Program-made: the position numbers and the translations under genes
Assembly: GCA_002440625.1 (NCBI GenBank)
Contig: DJUV01000247.1
Coordinates: 1-21,800 of the forward strand
Length of the DNA stretch: 21,800 nucleotides
Source: Rhodobacteraceae bacterium UBA6273
GTDB taxonomy: Bacteria > Pseudomonadota > Alphaproteobacteria > Rhodobacterales > Rhodobacteraceae
Direction of reading: 5' to 3'
Shown: one piece after another, positions 1 to 7,433 of the stretch
Layout: every line of letters starts with the position of its first letter
How positions within the stretch are numbered: position 1 is the stretch's first letter
Notes under the pieces: generated by a model
Told to the model about the DNA's origin: nothing
The model's input: only the letters and a program-made list of their open reading frames with translations
Database searches by the model: none

Positions 1-1
1 C

Positions 2-610
2 TCGTTCCGCGAGGTCGATTTTTCCACCGCCGGGATCGGTTTCGTGATGGTGATGAACCCCGCCGCGCTCTCCGGCGCGCCGCACAGTTTCATCGCCACG
101 GTCTATGCCGACCGCGCGGCCGAGGCACCGGTCCTGCGCGATCTGGCCAGCGCCTATCCCAACATCACCGCGATCCGCATCCGCGACGTGGTGGACCGCG
201 TCGGCGAGGCGCTGGCGGCCATCGCGCGGGCGACCTCCATTGCGGCGATGGTGACGCTGTTGACCGGGCTTGTCGTGCTGATCGGCGCCGCTGCATCTGG
301 CGAACGCGCGCGGGTCTACGAGGCGGCGGTGATGAAGACACTGGGCGCCACAAGGGGAACCATATTGAAAAGCTTCGCTCTGCGTTCCGCGCTGATGGGG
401 GCGGCGGCGGGGGTCGTTGCGGTTGTCTTCGGTGGTCTCGCCGGCTGGGCGGTGATGTATTTCGTGATGGAGGCCGCGTTCCGCTTCGAACCCGTCTCAG
501 CCATCCTCATCGTCGCGGGTGGTGCCGCCGTCTCGCTCCTCGCGGGGCTGGCCTTCGCGCTTCGCCCCCTCTCGGCGCGCCCGGCACAGGTGTTGCGCGC
601 CCGCGACTAG
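2..610 (+). CDS. ABC transporter permease, FtsX/YbbP type (C-terminal part, 5' truncated by window)
   Basis: The reading frame is open from base 2 and ends with TAG at 608-610, so only about the last 202 residues are visible and the true start lies outside the window. The visible part begins in a periplasmic segment (REVDFSTAGIGF, then MVMNP), followed by three hydrophobic membrane segments: around ATSIAAMVTLLTGLVVLIGA, around SALMGAAAGVVAVVFGGLAG, and around VSAILIVAGGAAVSLLAGLA. It ends in a short basic tail with RPLSARPAQVLRARD. The cytoplasmic stretch EAAVMKTLGATRGTIL between the first two segments is the typical FtsX-family coupling region. This is the layout of YbbP-like permeases, which work with a YbbA-type ATPase. 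The substrate cannot be told from this fragment. The family assignment is fairly sure; the partner genes are not in view. Confidence 0.85.
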   Translation, partial: SFREVDFSTAGIGFVMVMNPAALSGAPHSFIATVYADRAAEAPVLRDLASAYPNITAIRIRDVVDRVGEALAAIARATSIAAMVTLLTGLVVLIGAAASGERARVYEAAVMKTLGATRGTILKSFALRSALMGAAAGVVAVVFGGLAGWAVMYFVMEAAFRFEPVSAILIVAGGAAVSLLAGLAFALRPLSARPAQVLRARD

Positions 611-760
611 CGGCACATCATGGTGGGAAGAGCCGGTATTGTCCCCGATTCTGCACGATTCCGTCGCTCTCGTGCCAGAATTGTTGAAGAAATAGAACTT
701 ATAGGCACCAGCCCGGCCGCCGTGCGTTAGAGGCGGGAGCCGATCAGAGGAGTCGTGACC

Positions 761-1357
761 ATGTTGACCCGCCGCCAGTTCGCCTACGGCCTTGCATCCG
801 CCGGCCTCGCCTTGACGGCAACACCCGCGCTCGCGATCCTGGCGCCCGACATCACGCTGCCCGCAGCACCCATTGCCGGCGTCAACATCGCGCCGGAGCT
901 CTATCCGACCATCGTAAAGGTCCGCCGCGACCTCGCGCCCGGTTCGATCCACGTCATTTCCTCCCAGTACTTTCTCTATTTCATCGCCCGCAAGGGCATC
1001 GCGATCCGCTACGGCGTCGCAGTCGGCAAGTCGGAACTGGTGTTCCGCGGCGCCTGCGTCGTCGGCAAGAAAGCCGAATGGCCAAGCTGGACGCCGACGC
1101 CAGAGATGATCGAGCGCAACCCTGCGGCCTACAAGAAGTACGAAGACGGGATGCCGGGCGGGCCGAAGAACCCGCTGGGCGCGCGGGCCATCTATCTCTA
1201 CCAGGACGGTCGCGACACGGCGATCCGCATTCATGGGACGATCGAGCCGAACTCGATCGGCAAGTCGGTATCGAATGGCTGCCTGCGCATGGTCAACGAA
1301 CACGTCATCGACCTTTACAACCGGGTCGAGATTGGCGCGCAGGTGATGGTTTACTGA
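761..1357 (+). CDS. Exported L,D-transpeptidase (YkuD domain)
   Basis: The product (198 aa) should form or exchange 3-3 cross-links, or attach proteins, in peptidoglycan outside the inner membrane. The N-terminus has a twin-arginine motif (TRRQFAYG, residues 3-10), a hydrophobic stretch and an AlaLeuAla-type cleavage site near residue 25, so Tat export is likely. The YkuD catalytic signature is complete: His158 in RIHGT, then SNGCLRM with catalytic Cys174. ATG at 761 is preferred over the in-frame GTG at 755, because the purine-rich site AGAGGAG at 746-752 lies 8 bases before the ATG but only 2 before the GTG. The gene stands alone on its strand, with 150 bases upstream that contain no other gene. 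The specific role (cross-linking or lipoprotein attachment) cannot be decided from sequence. Confidence 0.9.
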   Translation: MLTRRQFAYGLASAGLALTATPALAILAPDITLPAAPIAGVNIAPELYPTIVKVRRDLAPGSIHVISSQYFLYFIARKGIAIRYGVAVGKSELVFRGACVVGKKAEWPSWTPTPEMIERNPAAYKKYEDGMPGGPKNPLGARAIYLYQDGRDTAIRIHGTIEPNSIGKSVSNGCLRMVNEHVIDLYNRVEIGAQVMVY

Positions 1358-1398
1358 CTGCACTTCCGGCCCGCGCCGTCAAAGGCTAAAGACGGCAC

Positions 1399-2454
1399 AT
1401 GGCGCTGACCCTGACCTCTCTCACCGAACACGCCGAACTTGGTTTCGACGCGATCATCGACGTCCGCTCGCCATCGGAGTTCGCCGAGGATCACCTGCCC
1501 GGCGCCATCAGCCTGCCGGTTCTCGACGATGAGGAACGCGCAAGGATCGGCACGATCTACAAGCAGCAGTCGCCCTTCCTTGCCCGCAAGATCGGCGCGG
1601 CGCTTGTCGCGCGGAATGCCGCGCGCCATCTCGAAGGGCCGCTGGCGGAGATGCCGGGCGGCTGGCGTCCCCTAGTCTATTGCTGGCGCGGCGGCCAGCG
1701 CTCCGGCTCCTTCGCGACGATCCTGTCGCAGGTCGGCTGGCGGGTGGAACTGGTCGCGGGCGGCTACAAGGCCTGGCGGTCGCTGGTCGTCGCGGCCCTG
1801 AACGAACCGCCCGCCGCGCCGGTCATCGTCCTTGACGGCAATACCGGCTCGGCCAAGACCGAGTTGCTCGGCCTTCTCGGCCAGCGCGGGGTCCAGGTGC
1901 TTGACCTTGAGGGACTCGCGAACCATCGCGGGTCGCTCTTCGGCCATATGCCGGGCGGGCAACCCGGCCAGAAGGCCTTCGAAGGCCGGATCGCCACGGC
2001 GCTCGCCGCGCTCGATCCGTCGCGCCCGCTGGTGGTGGAGGCGGAAAGCTCGCGCATCGGCAACCTCGCGCTACCCAAGGGCCTCTGGGCGGCGATGAGC
2101 ATCGCGCCGCGCGTGCATATCCGTGCCGAGTTACCCGCCCGCGCCAGCTACCTCTCGCGGGCCTATGCCGATCTTGGGGGCGATGCGGAGCGGCTTGCCG
2201 GGGTCATCGCGCTGCTGCGATCCCAGCATTCAGCCGAGGTCATCGACAACTGGCTGACGCTCTCCGCCACCGGCCAGACGGCAACGCTCGCCGCCGACCT
2301 GATGCAGCGCCACTACGATCCGCGCTATGAGAAACACCGCGCCCGCTTCACCCGCCCCGGCGATACCGAGGTCACGGCAGATGACTTGTCACCCGAGGCG
2401 CTCCCCGCTCTCGCCGACCGGATCGCCACCGTGCTGCCCGGCCTCGCCCCGTAG
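1399..2454 (+). CDS. mnmH: tRNA 2-selenouridine synthase MnmH (SelU/YbbB)
   Basis: The enzyme replaces sulfur by selenium in the wobble 2-thiouridine of certain tRNAs (via a geranylated intermediate in E. coli), using selenophosphate as donor. The product is 351 aa, the usual family length. An N-terminal rhodanese domain (about residues 10-125) carries the catalytic Cys95 in YCWRGGQRSGS. A C-terminal P-loop domain follows, with a Walker A motif GNTGSAKT at 147-154. It starts 41 bases after the L,D-transpeptidase stop; the ribosome site before the ATG is weak. It is convergent with selD, whose product makes its selenium donor, and the two genes are separated by a strong hairpin. This neighbourhood supports the call. 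No sign of damage is seen. Confidence 0.95.
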   Translation: MALTLTSLTEHAELGFDAIIDVRSPSEFAEDHLPGAISLPVLDDEERARIGTIYKQQSPFLARKIGAALVARNAARHLEGPLAEMPGGWRPLVYCWRGGQRSGSFATILSQVGWRVELVAGGYKAWRSLVVAALNEPPAAPVIVLDGNTGSAKTELLGLLGQRGVQVLDLEGLANHRGSLFGHMPGGQPGQKAFEGRIATALAALDPSRPLVVEAESSRIGNLALPKGLWAAMSIAPRVHIRAELPARASYLSRAYADLGGDAERLAGVIALLRSQHSAEVIDNWLTLSATGQTATLAADLMQRHYDPRYEKHRARFTRPGDTEVTADDLSPEALPALADRIATVLPGLAP

Positions 2455-2477
2455 GCCGGGGTTCACCCCGGCATTCT
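2455..2477. terminator. GC-rich hairpin between convergent mnmH and selD
   Basis: A perfect 7-bp stem, GCCGGGG (2455-2461) with CCCCGGC (2466-2472) and a TTCA loop, begins directly after the mnmH stop codon. It is followed by ATTCT rather than a clean T run. Because it is symmetric and sits between two convergent genes, it could end transcripts from both sides. The lack of a long U tract makes intrinsic termination plausible but not certain. Confidence 0.6.
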
Positions 2478-2498
2478 CCCGCCCCGATCCGGTCCCCC

Positions 2499-4676
2499 TC
2501 AATTCTCCACCGTCAGGAACGGCGCGCCCTCTTCCACCGCGCCGATGATCGCCGCCGCCTCGCCCGCGTCCCGCAGCCGGGCGACGATGTCGCGGGCGTG
2601 AGAGGCCGGGACCGCCGCAAGAAGCCCGCCCGAGGTCTGCGGATCGAAGAGAAGCTCCGCCCTCGGGCTTTCGGTCCAGAACATCCGCGCCGCCGCCGCC
2701 CGGTTGGCGGGCAGGATCGTCGATCCGTGGCCGGAGGCCGACAGCGCCTCGGCCCCCGGCAAAAGCGGCACGAAGGTCAGGTCGATATGCGCGGCGGCGC
2801 GCGAGGCGGTCATCATCTCCAGAAGATGCCCGGCAAGGCCGAAGCCGGTCACATCGGTCATCGCATGGGCGTGCGGCGAAAGGATGCGCGCCGCAGCCCC
2901 TTGCGGCCGCGCCATCGAGCGAAGGCAGGCCGCCACCACCTCGCCCGGCGCCGCGCGGAGCATCTCGGCGGCAAGGATCACGCCGGTGCCGATGGGCTTC
3001 GTCAGGATCAGCCAGTCGCCGGGCTTGGCGCCAGCGAGCGTGATCGGCGCATTGGCGGCAAGGCCGGTCACGGTGAAGCCCACCGTCATCTCCGCCCCCA
3101 TCGTCGTGTGGCCGCCGACGATCTCCGCCCCTTCGGCGGCAAAGACCTCGGCCGCCGCGGCCATGATCTCGCGCAGGGTCTCGCGTTGCAGCTTCGGCGC
3201 CATGCGCGGCAGGATCACCTGCGACAGCGCCGCCTGTGGCCGCGCGCCCATCGACCAGACATCGCCCAGCGCATGGATCGCGGTGATCCGCGACAAGAGC
3301 CAGGGGTCGTCGGTGAAGGCGCGGAGGTGATCGGTGGTCAGCACCTGATAGCCCTTGCCCGCCGCCAACACCGCCGCATCATCCCCGGCCCCGAGAAGCA
3401 CATCCGCCCGCCCGACGCGCGGCAGATCGGCGAGGACCGAGGCGAGATCGCCAAAGCCAACCTTGGCGCCGCAGCCCGCGCACAGCGGCTTGTCGCCAAG
3501 CGTTTCGCGCACGCCGGCCGCCATCGTCTCGGGCAGTTTCGGCGCCTCCATCACGGGCAGATTGCTGAACTTCGCCATGAAGGCGCGGTCGATCCGGTCC
3601 TTCCAGCGCCAGAGCGCCGGGCCGTCGAGCCTCAGCCCCCATTTGTCGGCGACAGCGGCCCTGTGGCCGGTGGAGATCAGCTTCAGGTAATCGCTCTGCG
3701 GATGGTAGGGCCGCATCTGGCCCTGCCCGGTCAGCGCCGCTTTCAGGTTCTCATGCAGGACCGGCGCCTGCCGCACGGCAAAGACGCCGGCCTTGGGACG
3801 CGGCGCATGGGCCATGGCCGCGACGTCCCCGCTGGCGAAGATCGCAGGATCGGCCACGGATTGCAGCGTCTCGCCGATGGTGACGAAACCGTCCACATCG
3901 GCAAGGCCGGTCCCTGCCAGCCACGGCGCCGGCCTCGTCCCCGCCGCGCCGATGATGAAATCCGCCGCCACCTGACGGCCATCGGCCAAGGTCACGCCAA
4001 GGGCATTCGCCTCGACCACCGGCAACCCGGCCAGAAGCGCCACATCGGCACGCTCAAGATGCGCGAAAAGCGCCCGTCGCGCGCCCTTGCCGAGAAGTGC
4101 GAGCGGCGCCCCCGCCTCGATCACCGCAACCTGCGCGCCCTCGCCCAGCCGGTACTTGGCGGCGAGCGCCAGTTCCACCCCGGCCACGCCGCCGCCGATC
4201 ACCGTGACGGTGGGCGCGCGCCTGCCGGCCCTCACCTCGCGCAGGAACCGTGCCCAGCGCGCGGCGAAGACGTCGAGCGGTTTCGCCGGCACCGCATGGT
4301 CGGCAAAGCCCGGCAGGTCCGGCATCCCCGACGAAATCCCGATGTCGAGGGAGGCCAGGTCATAGGCCACATCCGCCCGCCCCGGCACGATCACCCTTTG
4401 CGCCTGCCGGTCGATCCCCTCGGCATGGCCAAGGATCAGCCGCGCCCCGGCGAAACGGGCGAGTTTCACGAGGTCGATCTCCAGCGCCTCGCGCGGATAA
4501 TGCCCGGCGACATGGCCCGGCAGCATCCCCGAATAGGCCGCCGTCGGCTCCGGGCTGATGAGCGTCAGCCGCGCGCCCGGCAGGGGCGCCATCCCCCACA
4601 TCCGCAAGAGAAGCGCATGGGTATGCCCGCCCCCGATCAGGACCAGATCGCGCGTGAGTGGGATCGCTGCCTGCAT
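2499..4676 (-). CDS. selD: Selenide, water dikinase SelD fused to an N-terminal NAD(P)/FAD oxidoreductase domain
   Basis: SelD makes selenophosphate from selenide and ATP. The product (725 aa) is about twice the length of E. coli SelD because of a flavoprotein-like N-terminal half. Residues about 9-380 are a pyridine-nucleotide-disulfide oxidoreductase (NDH-2-like), with GGGHTH at 15-20, a second Rossmann motif VIGGGVAGVELA at 159-170, and the FAD-type ASGD at 281-284. Residues about 395-725 are the SelD domain. Cys402 and Lys405 in AGCGAK correspond to the essential Cys17 and Lys20 of E. coli, and GAGDDAAV follows at 429. Cys, not selenocysteine, is used. The ATG at 4676 is chosen because GGAGG lies 9 bases upstream; the frame is open further up to 4796, but that stretch has no matching domain and would overlap the next gene's start. 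This fusion is a known SelD architecture. The oxidoreductase may feed reduced selenium to the kinase, which is inference. Confidence 0.95.
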   Translation of the reverse strand: MQAAIPLTRDLVLIGGGHTHALLLRMWGMAPLPGARLTLISPEPTAAYSGMLPGHVAGHYPREALEIDLVKLARFAGARLILGHAEGIDRQAQRVIVPGRADVAYDLASLDIGISSGMPDLPGFADHAVPAKPLDVFAARWARFLREVRAGRRAPTVTVIGGGVAGVELALAAKYRLGEGAQVAVIEAGAPLALLGKGARRALFAHLERADVALLAGLPVVEANALGVTLADGRQVAADFIIGAAGTRPAPWLAGTGLADVDGFVTIGETLQSVADPAIFASGDVAAMAHAPRPKAGVFAVRQAPVLHENLKAALTGQGQMRPYHPQSDYLKLISTGHRAAVADKWGLRLDGPALWRWKDRIDRAFMAKFSNLPVMEAPKLPETMAAGVRETLGDKPLCAGCGAKVGFGDLASVLADLPRVGRADVLLGAGDDAAVLAAGKGYQVLTTDHLRAFTDDPWLLSRITAIHALGDVWSMGARPQAALSQVILPRMAPKLQRETLREIMAAAAEVFAAEGAEIVGGHTTMGAEMTVGFTVTGLAANAPITLAGAKPGDWLILTKPIGTGVILAAEMLRAAPGEVVAACLRSMARPQGAAARILSPHAHAMTDVTGFGLAGHLLEMMTASRAAAHIDLTFVPLLPGAEALSASGHGSTILPANRAAAARMFWTESPRAELLFDPQTSGGLLAAVPASHARDIVARLRDAGEAAAIIGAVEEGAPFLTVEN

Positions 4677-4794
4677 CCGCCCATTCCTCCCCGCCCTCTT
4701 CGTAGCGGCTCGCTTCGGCTTTGGCGATGCCCGGCCTTGGCCGCAGCACCTGATCGCGCTAAGGATCGGCCTCGCGGTAACGGAGAGGGGCGTC

Positions 4795-5805
4795 ATGCGG
4801 GTCTATATCAGCGGCGCGGCGGGGTTCATCGGCTATCACCTCGCCCGGATTCTCCTCGACGAAGGCATGACCGTGCGCGGGATGGACGGCATGACGGATT
4901 ACTATGACGTCAGCCTGAAGCGCGGCCGCCTCGCCGGGCTGATGCAGCATCCGAATTTCAGCTTCGCCGAATTCATGCTTGAAGATGCCAGCCGGCTTGC
5001 CAAGGACATCGCCGATTTCCGCCCCGATGCGGTCGTCCACCTCGCCGCACAGGCCGGGGTGCGCTACAGCCTTGAAGCGCCGCGCAGCTACCTGTCGTCC
5101 AACATCGACGGCACCTTCAACATCATGGAGGCGGCGCGCGATGCCAGTGTCGGCCACCTCCTCCTCGCCTCGACCTCCTCGGTCTACGGCGCCAATACCG
5201 CGATGCCGTATCGCGAGACCGACAAGTGCGACACCCAGGTCTCGCTCTATGCCGCGACCAAGAAGGCGACCGAGAGCCTCAGCCATTCCTGGGCGCATCT
5301 CTGGGGCCTGCCCGTTACCTGCTTCCGGTTCTTCACCGTCTACGGGCCGTGGGGCCGGCCCGACATGGCGCCGTTCAAGTTCACCAAGGCGATCCTCGCC
5401 GGCGATACCATCGACGTCTATGGCCATGGCAAGATGTTCCGCGACTTCACCTATGTCACCGACCTTGTCCGCGCGATCCGGCTGCTGATCGACACGCCGC
5501 CGGTGCGCCCCGCCAGCCCCGAAGACATTGCCGAGGGCGACAGCCTGTCGCCCGTCGCCGCATGGCGCGTGGTGAACATCGGCAATGGCGAGAAGGTGGC
5601 GCTTGAGGATTTCATCGCCGCCATCGAGGCGGCGACCGGCAAGAAGGCCAGGAAGCACTACATGGAGATGCAGAAGGGCGACGTGCCTGCGACCTGGGCC
5701 GACAATGCGCTTCTCCGCCGCCTGACCGGCTACCGGCCCGAAACCGGCATCGTCAAGGGCATGGCCGCGACCGTCGACTGGTACCGTGACTACTATCGCG
5801 TCTGA
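4795..5805 (+). CDS. UDP-glucuronate 4-epimerase-like NAD-dependent SDR (CapI/LspL type)
   Basis: This 336-aa protein is an extended short-chain dehydrogenase. It has the NAD-binding GAAGFIG at residues 7-13, the STSSVYG strand at 126-132, and the catalytic pair Tyr152/Lys156 in YAATK. The segments DYYDVSLKRGRL (36-47), AAQAGVRYSLE and RFFTVYGPWGRPDMA are characteristic of the UDP-GlcA 4-epimerase/CapI group, which makes UDP-galacturonate for surface polysaccharides. The ATG at 4795 is chosen because GGAGAGG lies 6 bases upstream; the frame remains open further up, but that part is antisense to selD. The gene is divergent from selD with about 118 bases between starts, and no other polysaccharide gene is nearby. 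The substrate is therefore inferred from sequence alone; a related UDP-hexose epimerase is the alternative. Confidence 0.88.
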   Translation: MRVYISGAAGFIGYHLARILLDEGMTVRGMDGMTDYYDVSLKRGRLAGLMQHPNFSFAEFMLEDASRLAKDIADFRPDAVVHLAAQAGVRYSLEAPRSYLSSNIDGTFNIMEAARDASVGHLLLASTSSVYGANTAMPYRETDKCDTQVSLYAATKKATESLSHSWAHLWGLPVTCFRFFTVYGPWGRPDMAPFKFTKAILAGDTIDVYGHGKMFRDFTYVTDLVRAIRLLIDTPPVRPASPEDIAEGDSLSPVAAWRVVNIGNGEKVALEDFIAAIEAATGKKARKHYMEMQKGDVPATWADNALLRRLTGYRPETGIVKGMAATVDWYRDYYRV

Positions 5806-5819
5806 GCGGGTTTTCCGGC

Positions 5820-5848
5820 TTGACGTCCTTGGGGGCCTGACTTACCTA
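5820..5848 (+). promoter_or_regulatory. Likely promoter of tRNA-Met
   Basis: TTGACG at 5820-5825 matches the housekeeping -35 box very well. A TACCTA hexamer follows at 5843-5848 with a 17-base spacer and serves as a plausible -10 box. Transcription would begin a few bases before the tRNA 5' end at 5860, giving a very short leader. The -10 part also forms one arm of an inverted repeat with the tRNA. Confidence 0.5.
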
Positions 5849-5868
5849 GCGCCCCCAGTGGCTAGGTA
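5843..5868. repeat. Perfect 8-bp inverted repeat joining the tRNA-Met 5' end to its upstream DNA
   Basis: TACCTAGC at 5843-5850 is the exact reverse complement of GCTAGGTA at 5861-5868, with a 10-base spacer. The right arm covers tRNA positions 2-9, including the base T4 that mismatches in the acceptor stem. The left arm covers the proposed -10 box. A wider GC inverted repeat, GGGGGC (5831-5836) with GCCCCC (5851-5856), overlaps it. Confidence 0.8.
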
Positions 5869-5936
5869 GCTCAGCTGGTTAGAGCGCGCGACTCATAATC
5901 GCGAGGTCGAGGGTTCGAGTCCCTCCCTCGCCACCA
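5860..5936 (+). tRNA. tRNA-Met (anticodon CAU, elongator type)
   Basis: The gene folds as a 77-base cloverleaf with encoded CCA. The D arm is GCTC...GAGC, the anticodon stem CGCGA/TCGCG has the loop CTCATAA (anticodon CAT), the T arm is GAGGG TTCGAGT CCCTC, and the acceptor strands are GGCTAGG and CCTCGCC. The start GGCTAGGTAGCTCAG is close to E. coli elongator tRNA-Met, which favours that over the lysidine-modified tRNA-Ile(CAU), though the anticodon alone does not separate them. One acceptor pair is broken: T4 (5863) faces C69 (5929). A G at position 4 would restore pairing. The 3' half overlaps the end of aqpS on the other strand. Confidence 0.93.
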
Positions 5937-6591
5937 CTTCCCTCAAGAGCCAGCGCATGACTGCGTATGCCAAAACCGCACCTGCAATTTCCGCCGCGAC
6001 AAAGGCCGGCACATCCGCCGGACGGATGCCGGCGAAAGTGTCGCTGAAGGCTCGCGCGACGGCCACCGCCGGATTGGCGAAGCTGGTCGAGGCGGTGAAC
6101 CAGTAGGCCGCCGTGATATAAAGGCCCACCAGCACCGGCACCGCATCGGGCCGCGCGCGCAACCCGCCAAGAATCGTGGCGACAAGGCCGAAGGTCGCGA
6201 CCGCTTCGGCCAGCCACTGGCCGGTGCCGGTCCGCACGGTGGAGGACAGCTGCCAGACCGGCAGGTCGAACATCAGATGCGCCAGAAGGCAGCCAGCGAT
6301 GCCGCCCACTACCTGCGCCGCCGCATATCCCAAGGCCAGTCCCGGACCGATCTCCCCCCTCAGCGCGAAGACCATGCTGACGGCTGGGTTGAAATGCGCG
6401 CCCGACAGCGGGCCGAGGATGGTTATGAGGACGACAAGCACCGCCCCCGTCGCCAGCGTATTGGCCAGAAGCGAAACGGCATCATCGGTGGACAGCGCAT
6501 CAGCCATGATGCCAGACCCGACGACTGTCGCCACCAGAAGCCCGGTGCCCAGCGCCTCGGCTACAAGGCGGCGCGCGGGGTCAGCGGTCAT
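5893..6591 (-). CDS. aqpS: Aquaglyceroporin-like channel of the arsenic operon (AqpS type)
   Basis: This 232-aa membrane protein belongs to the MIP (aquaporin) family. It has about six membrane spans and two pore half-helices carrying NPA boxes at residues 68-70 (HFNPAVS) and 173-175 (FANPAVAVAR, with the pore arginine at 180). In Sinorhizobium meliloti, AqpS replaces an arsenite pump and lets arsenite made by ArsC leave down its gradient; the same role is inferred here from the operon. The ATG at 6591 lies inside the arsC end (ATGACCGCTGA, 11-base overlap) with GAGGGG upstream; a GTG at 6603 is less likely. Residues 219-232 and the stop codon are encoded in the antisense of tRNA-Met, so the tail, including GLEPSTSRL, is probably a fortuitous extension. 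The channel itself looks complete. Confidence 0.9.
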   Translation of the reverse strand: MTADPARRLVAEALGTGLLVATVVGSGIMADALSTDDAVSLLANTLATGAVLVVLITILGPLSGAHFNPAVSMVFALRGEIGPGLALGYAAAQVVGGIAGCLLAHLMFDLPVWQLSSTVRTGTGQWLAEAVATFGLVATILGGLRARPDAVPVLVGLYITAAYWFTASTSFANPAVAVARAFSDTFAGIRPADVPAFVAAEIAGAVLAYAVMRWLLREVVAREGLEPSTSRL

Positions 6592-7084
6592 CCTGCCCCT
6601 CACCGATGGCCTTGAGGTGACTGTGCAGGGCCATGCCGTCGATCGAATTCAACGGCAGGTTCACGAAGGCCGCGATCCGGTTCGACAGCGCCCGGTAGGC
6701 TTCGGCAAAGGCGAGGCCGCGCTCCGCCTCGTTGCCTTCGGCCGCCGCCGGATCGGGGATGCCCCAATGCGCGGTCATCGGATGGCCGGGCCAGAACGGA
6801 CATTCCTCGCCAGCGGCGGAATCGCAGACCGTGAAGATGAAATCCATCTGTGGCGCTTCCGGCCCGGCAAACTCGTCCCAGCTTTTCGACCGGGCGAAGG
6901 CGGTGTCGTGGCCTTCCCGTTCCAGAAGCGCGATGGCCAGCGGGTTCGGCTTGCCCGTGGGCCGCGACCCGGCGGAAAAGGCGCGGAACCGTCCAGCGCC
7001 TTCGCGGTTCAGGATGGCCTCCGCCAATATCGACCGGGCGGAATTGCCCGTGCAGAGGAACAGCACGTTATAGGGTGTCGTCAT
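6581..7084 (-). CDS. arsC: Arsenate reductase, low-molecular-weight phosphatase family (ArsC)
   Basis: This 167-aa protein should reduce arsenate to arsenite in the cytoplasm. It has the LMW-phosphatase P-loop CTGNSARS with nucleophile Cys11, and the acid Asp111 in a DPAAAEG loop. Two further cysteines, Cys87 (TVCDSA) and Cys95 (EECPFWPG), sit where the redox pair of thioredoxin-coupled ArsC enzymes lies. Three cysteines argue for arsenate reduction rather than a protein-tyrosine phosphatase. The ATG at 7084 follows the arsR stop by 3 bases, and the 3' end overlaps aqpS by 11 bases, so the three genes are one translationally coupled operon. The length is normal and nothing looks broken. Confidence 0.93.
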   Translation of the reverse strand: MTTPYNVLFLCTGNSARSILAEAILNREGAGRFRAFSAGSRPTGKPNPLAIALLEREGHDTAFARSKSWDEFAGPEAPQMDFIFTVCDSAAGEECPFWPGHPMTAHWGIPDPAAAEGNEAERGLAFAEAYRALSNRIAAFVNLPLNSIDGMALHSHLKAIGEGQDDR

Positions 7085-7087
7085 CGC

Positions 7088-7426
7088 TCAGTCTCCACAA
7101 GCGCAGGCCACGGCCTCGATCACCGGCTGACAAAGTTCAGGCCGGCCGCCGCAGCAATCCTCCATCAGATAGGCAAGAAGCCCGCGCATCCCCTCCATGT
7201 CCGCGAAGTAGCGGACGGCCCGCCCCTCGCGCCGGTTTCTGACCAGCCCGGCAGAATGCAGGATCGTCAGATTGGCCGACATGGTGTTCTGCCGTACCTC
7301 AAGCGCCGCCCCGATCTCACCCGCCAGCATGCCGTCGGCGCCCGCTTTCACCAGCAACCGAAAGACGTCGAGGCGTGTGTCCTGGCCGAGCGCCGAGAGG
7401 GCCGTGAGGCTGCGATTCCTGTCCAT
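7088..7426 (-). CDS. arsR: ArsR/SmtB-type arsenite-responsive repressor
   Basis: This 112-aa winged-helix regulator should repress arsR-arsC-aqpS until arsenite binds. The recognition region LEVRQNTMSANLTILHSAGLVRNRREGRAVRYF is typical of the family. It lacks the classical CxC-type metal site in the recognition helix. Instead the C-terminus holds Cys91, Cys92 and Cys99 in EDCCGGRPELC, plus Cys108 and Cys110 in ACACGD. From memory this resembles the C-terminal arsenite site of Acidithiobacillus ferrooxidans ArsR. The ATG at 7426 is chosen because the protein aligns from there and 8-bp repeats lie just upstream; GTG at 7441 in the same frame would add five residues. The ribosome site is poor for either start. 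Confidence 0.9.
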   Translation of the reverse strand: MDRNRSLTALSALGQDTRLDVFRLLVKAGADGMLAGEIGAALEVRQNTMSANLTILHSAGLVRNRREGRAVRYFADMEGMRGLLAYLMEDCCGGRPELCQPVIEAVACACGD

Positions 7427-7433
7427 ATATCCA

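Noticed and set aside
4677..4796. A 40-residue N-terminal extension of the SelD fusion
   Set aside because: The extension is basic and featureless and overlaps the divergent epimerase start, while the ATG at 4676 has a strong GGAGG site.
2598..4907. A 769-codon open frame on the + strand opposite selD
   Set aside because: It is antisense to a complete, motif-rich SelD fusion and extends over the next gene's start. Its translation is arginine/proline/histidine-rich without domains, the usual by-product of high third-base GC.
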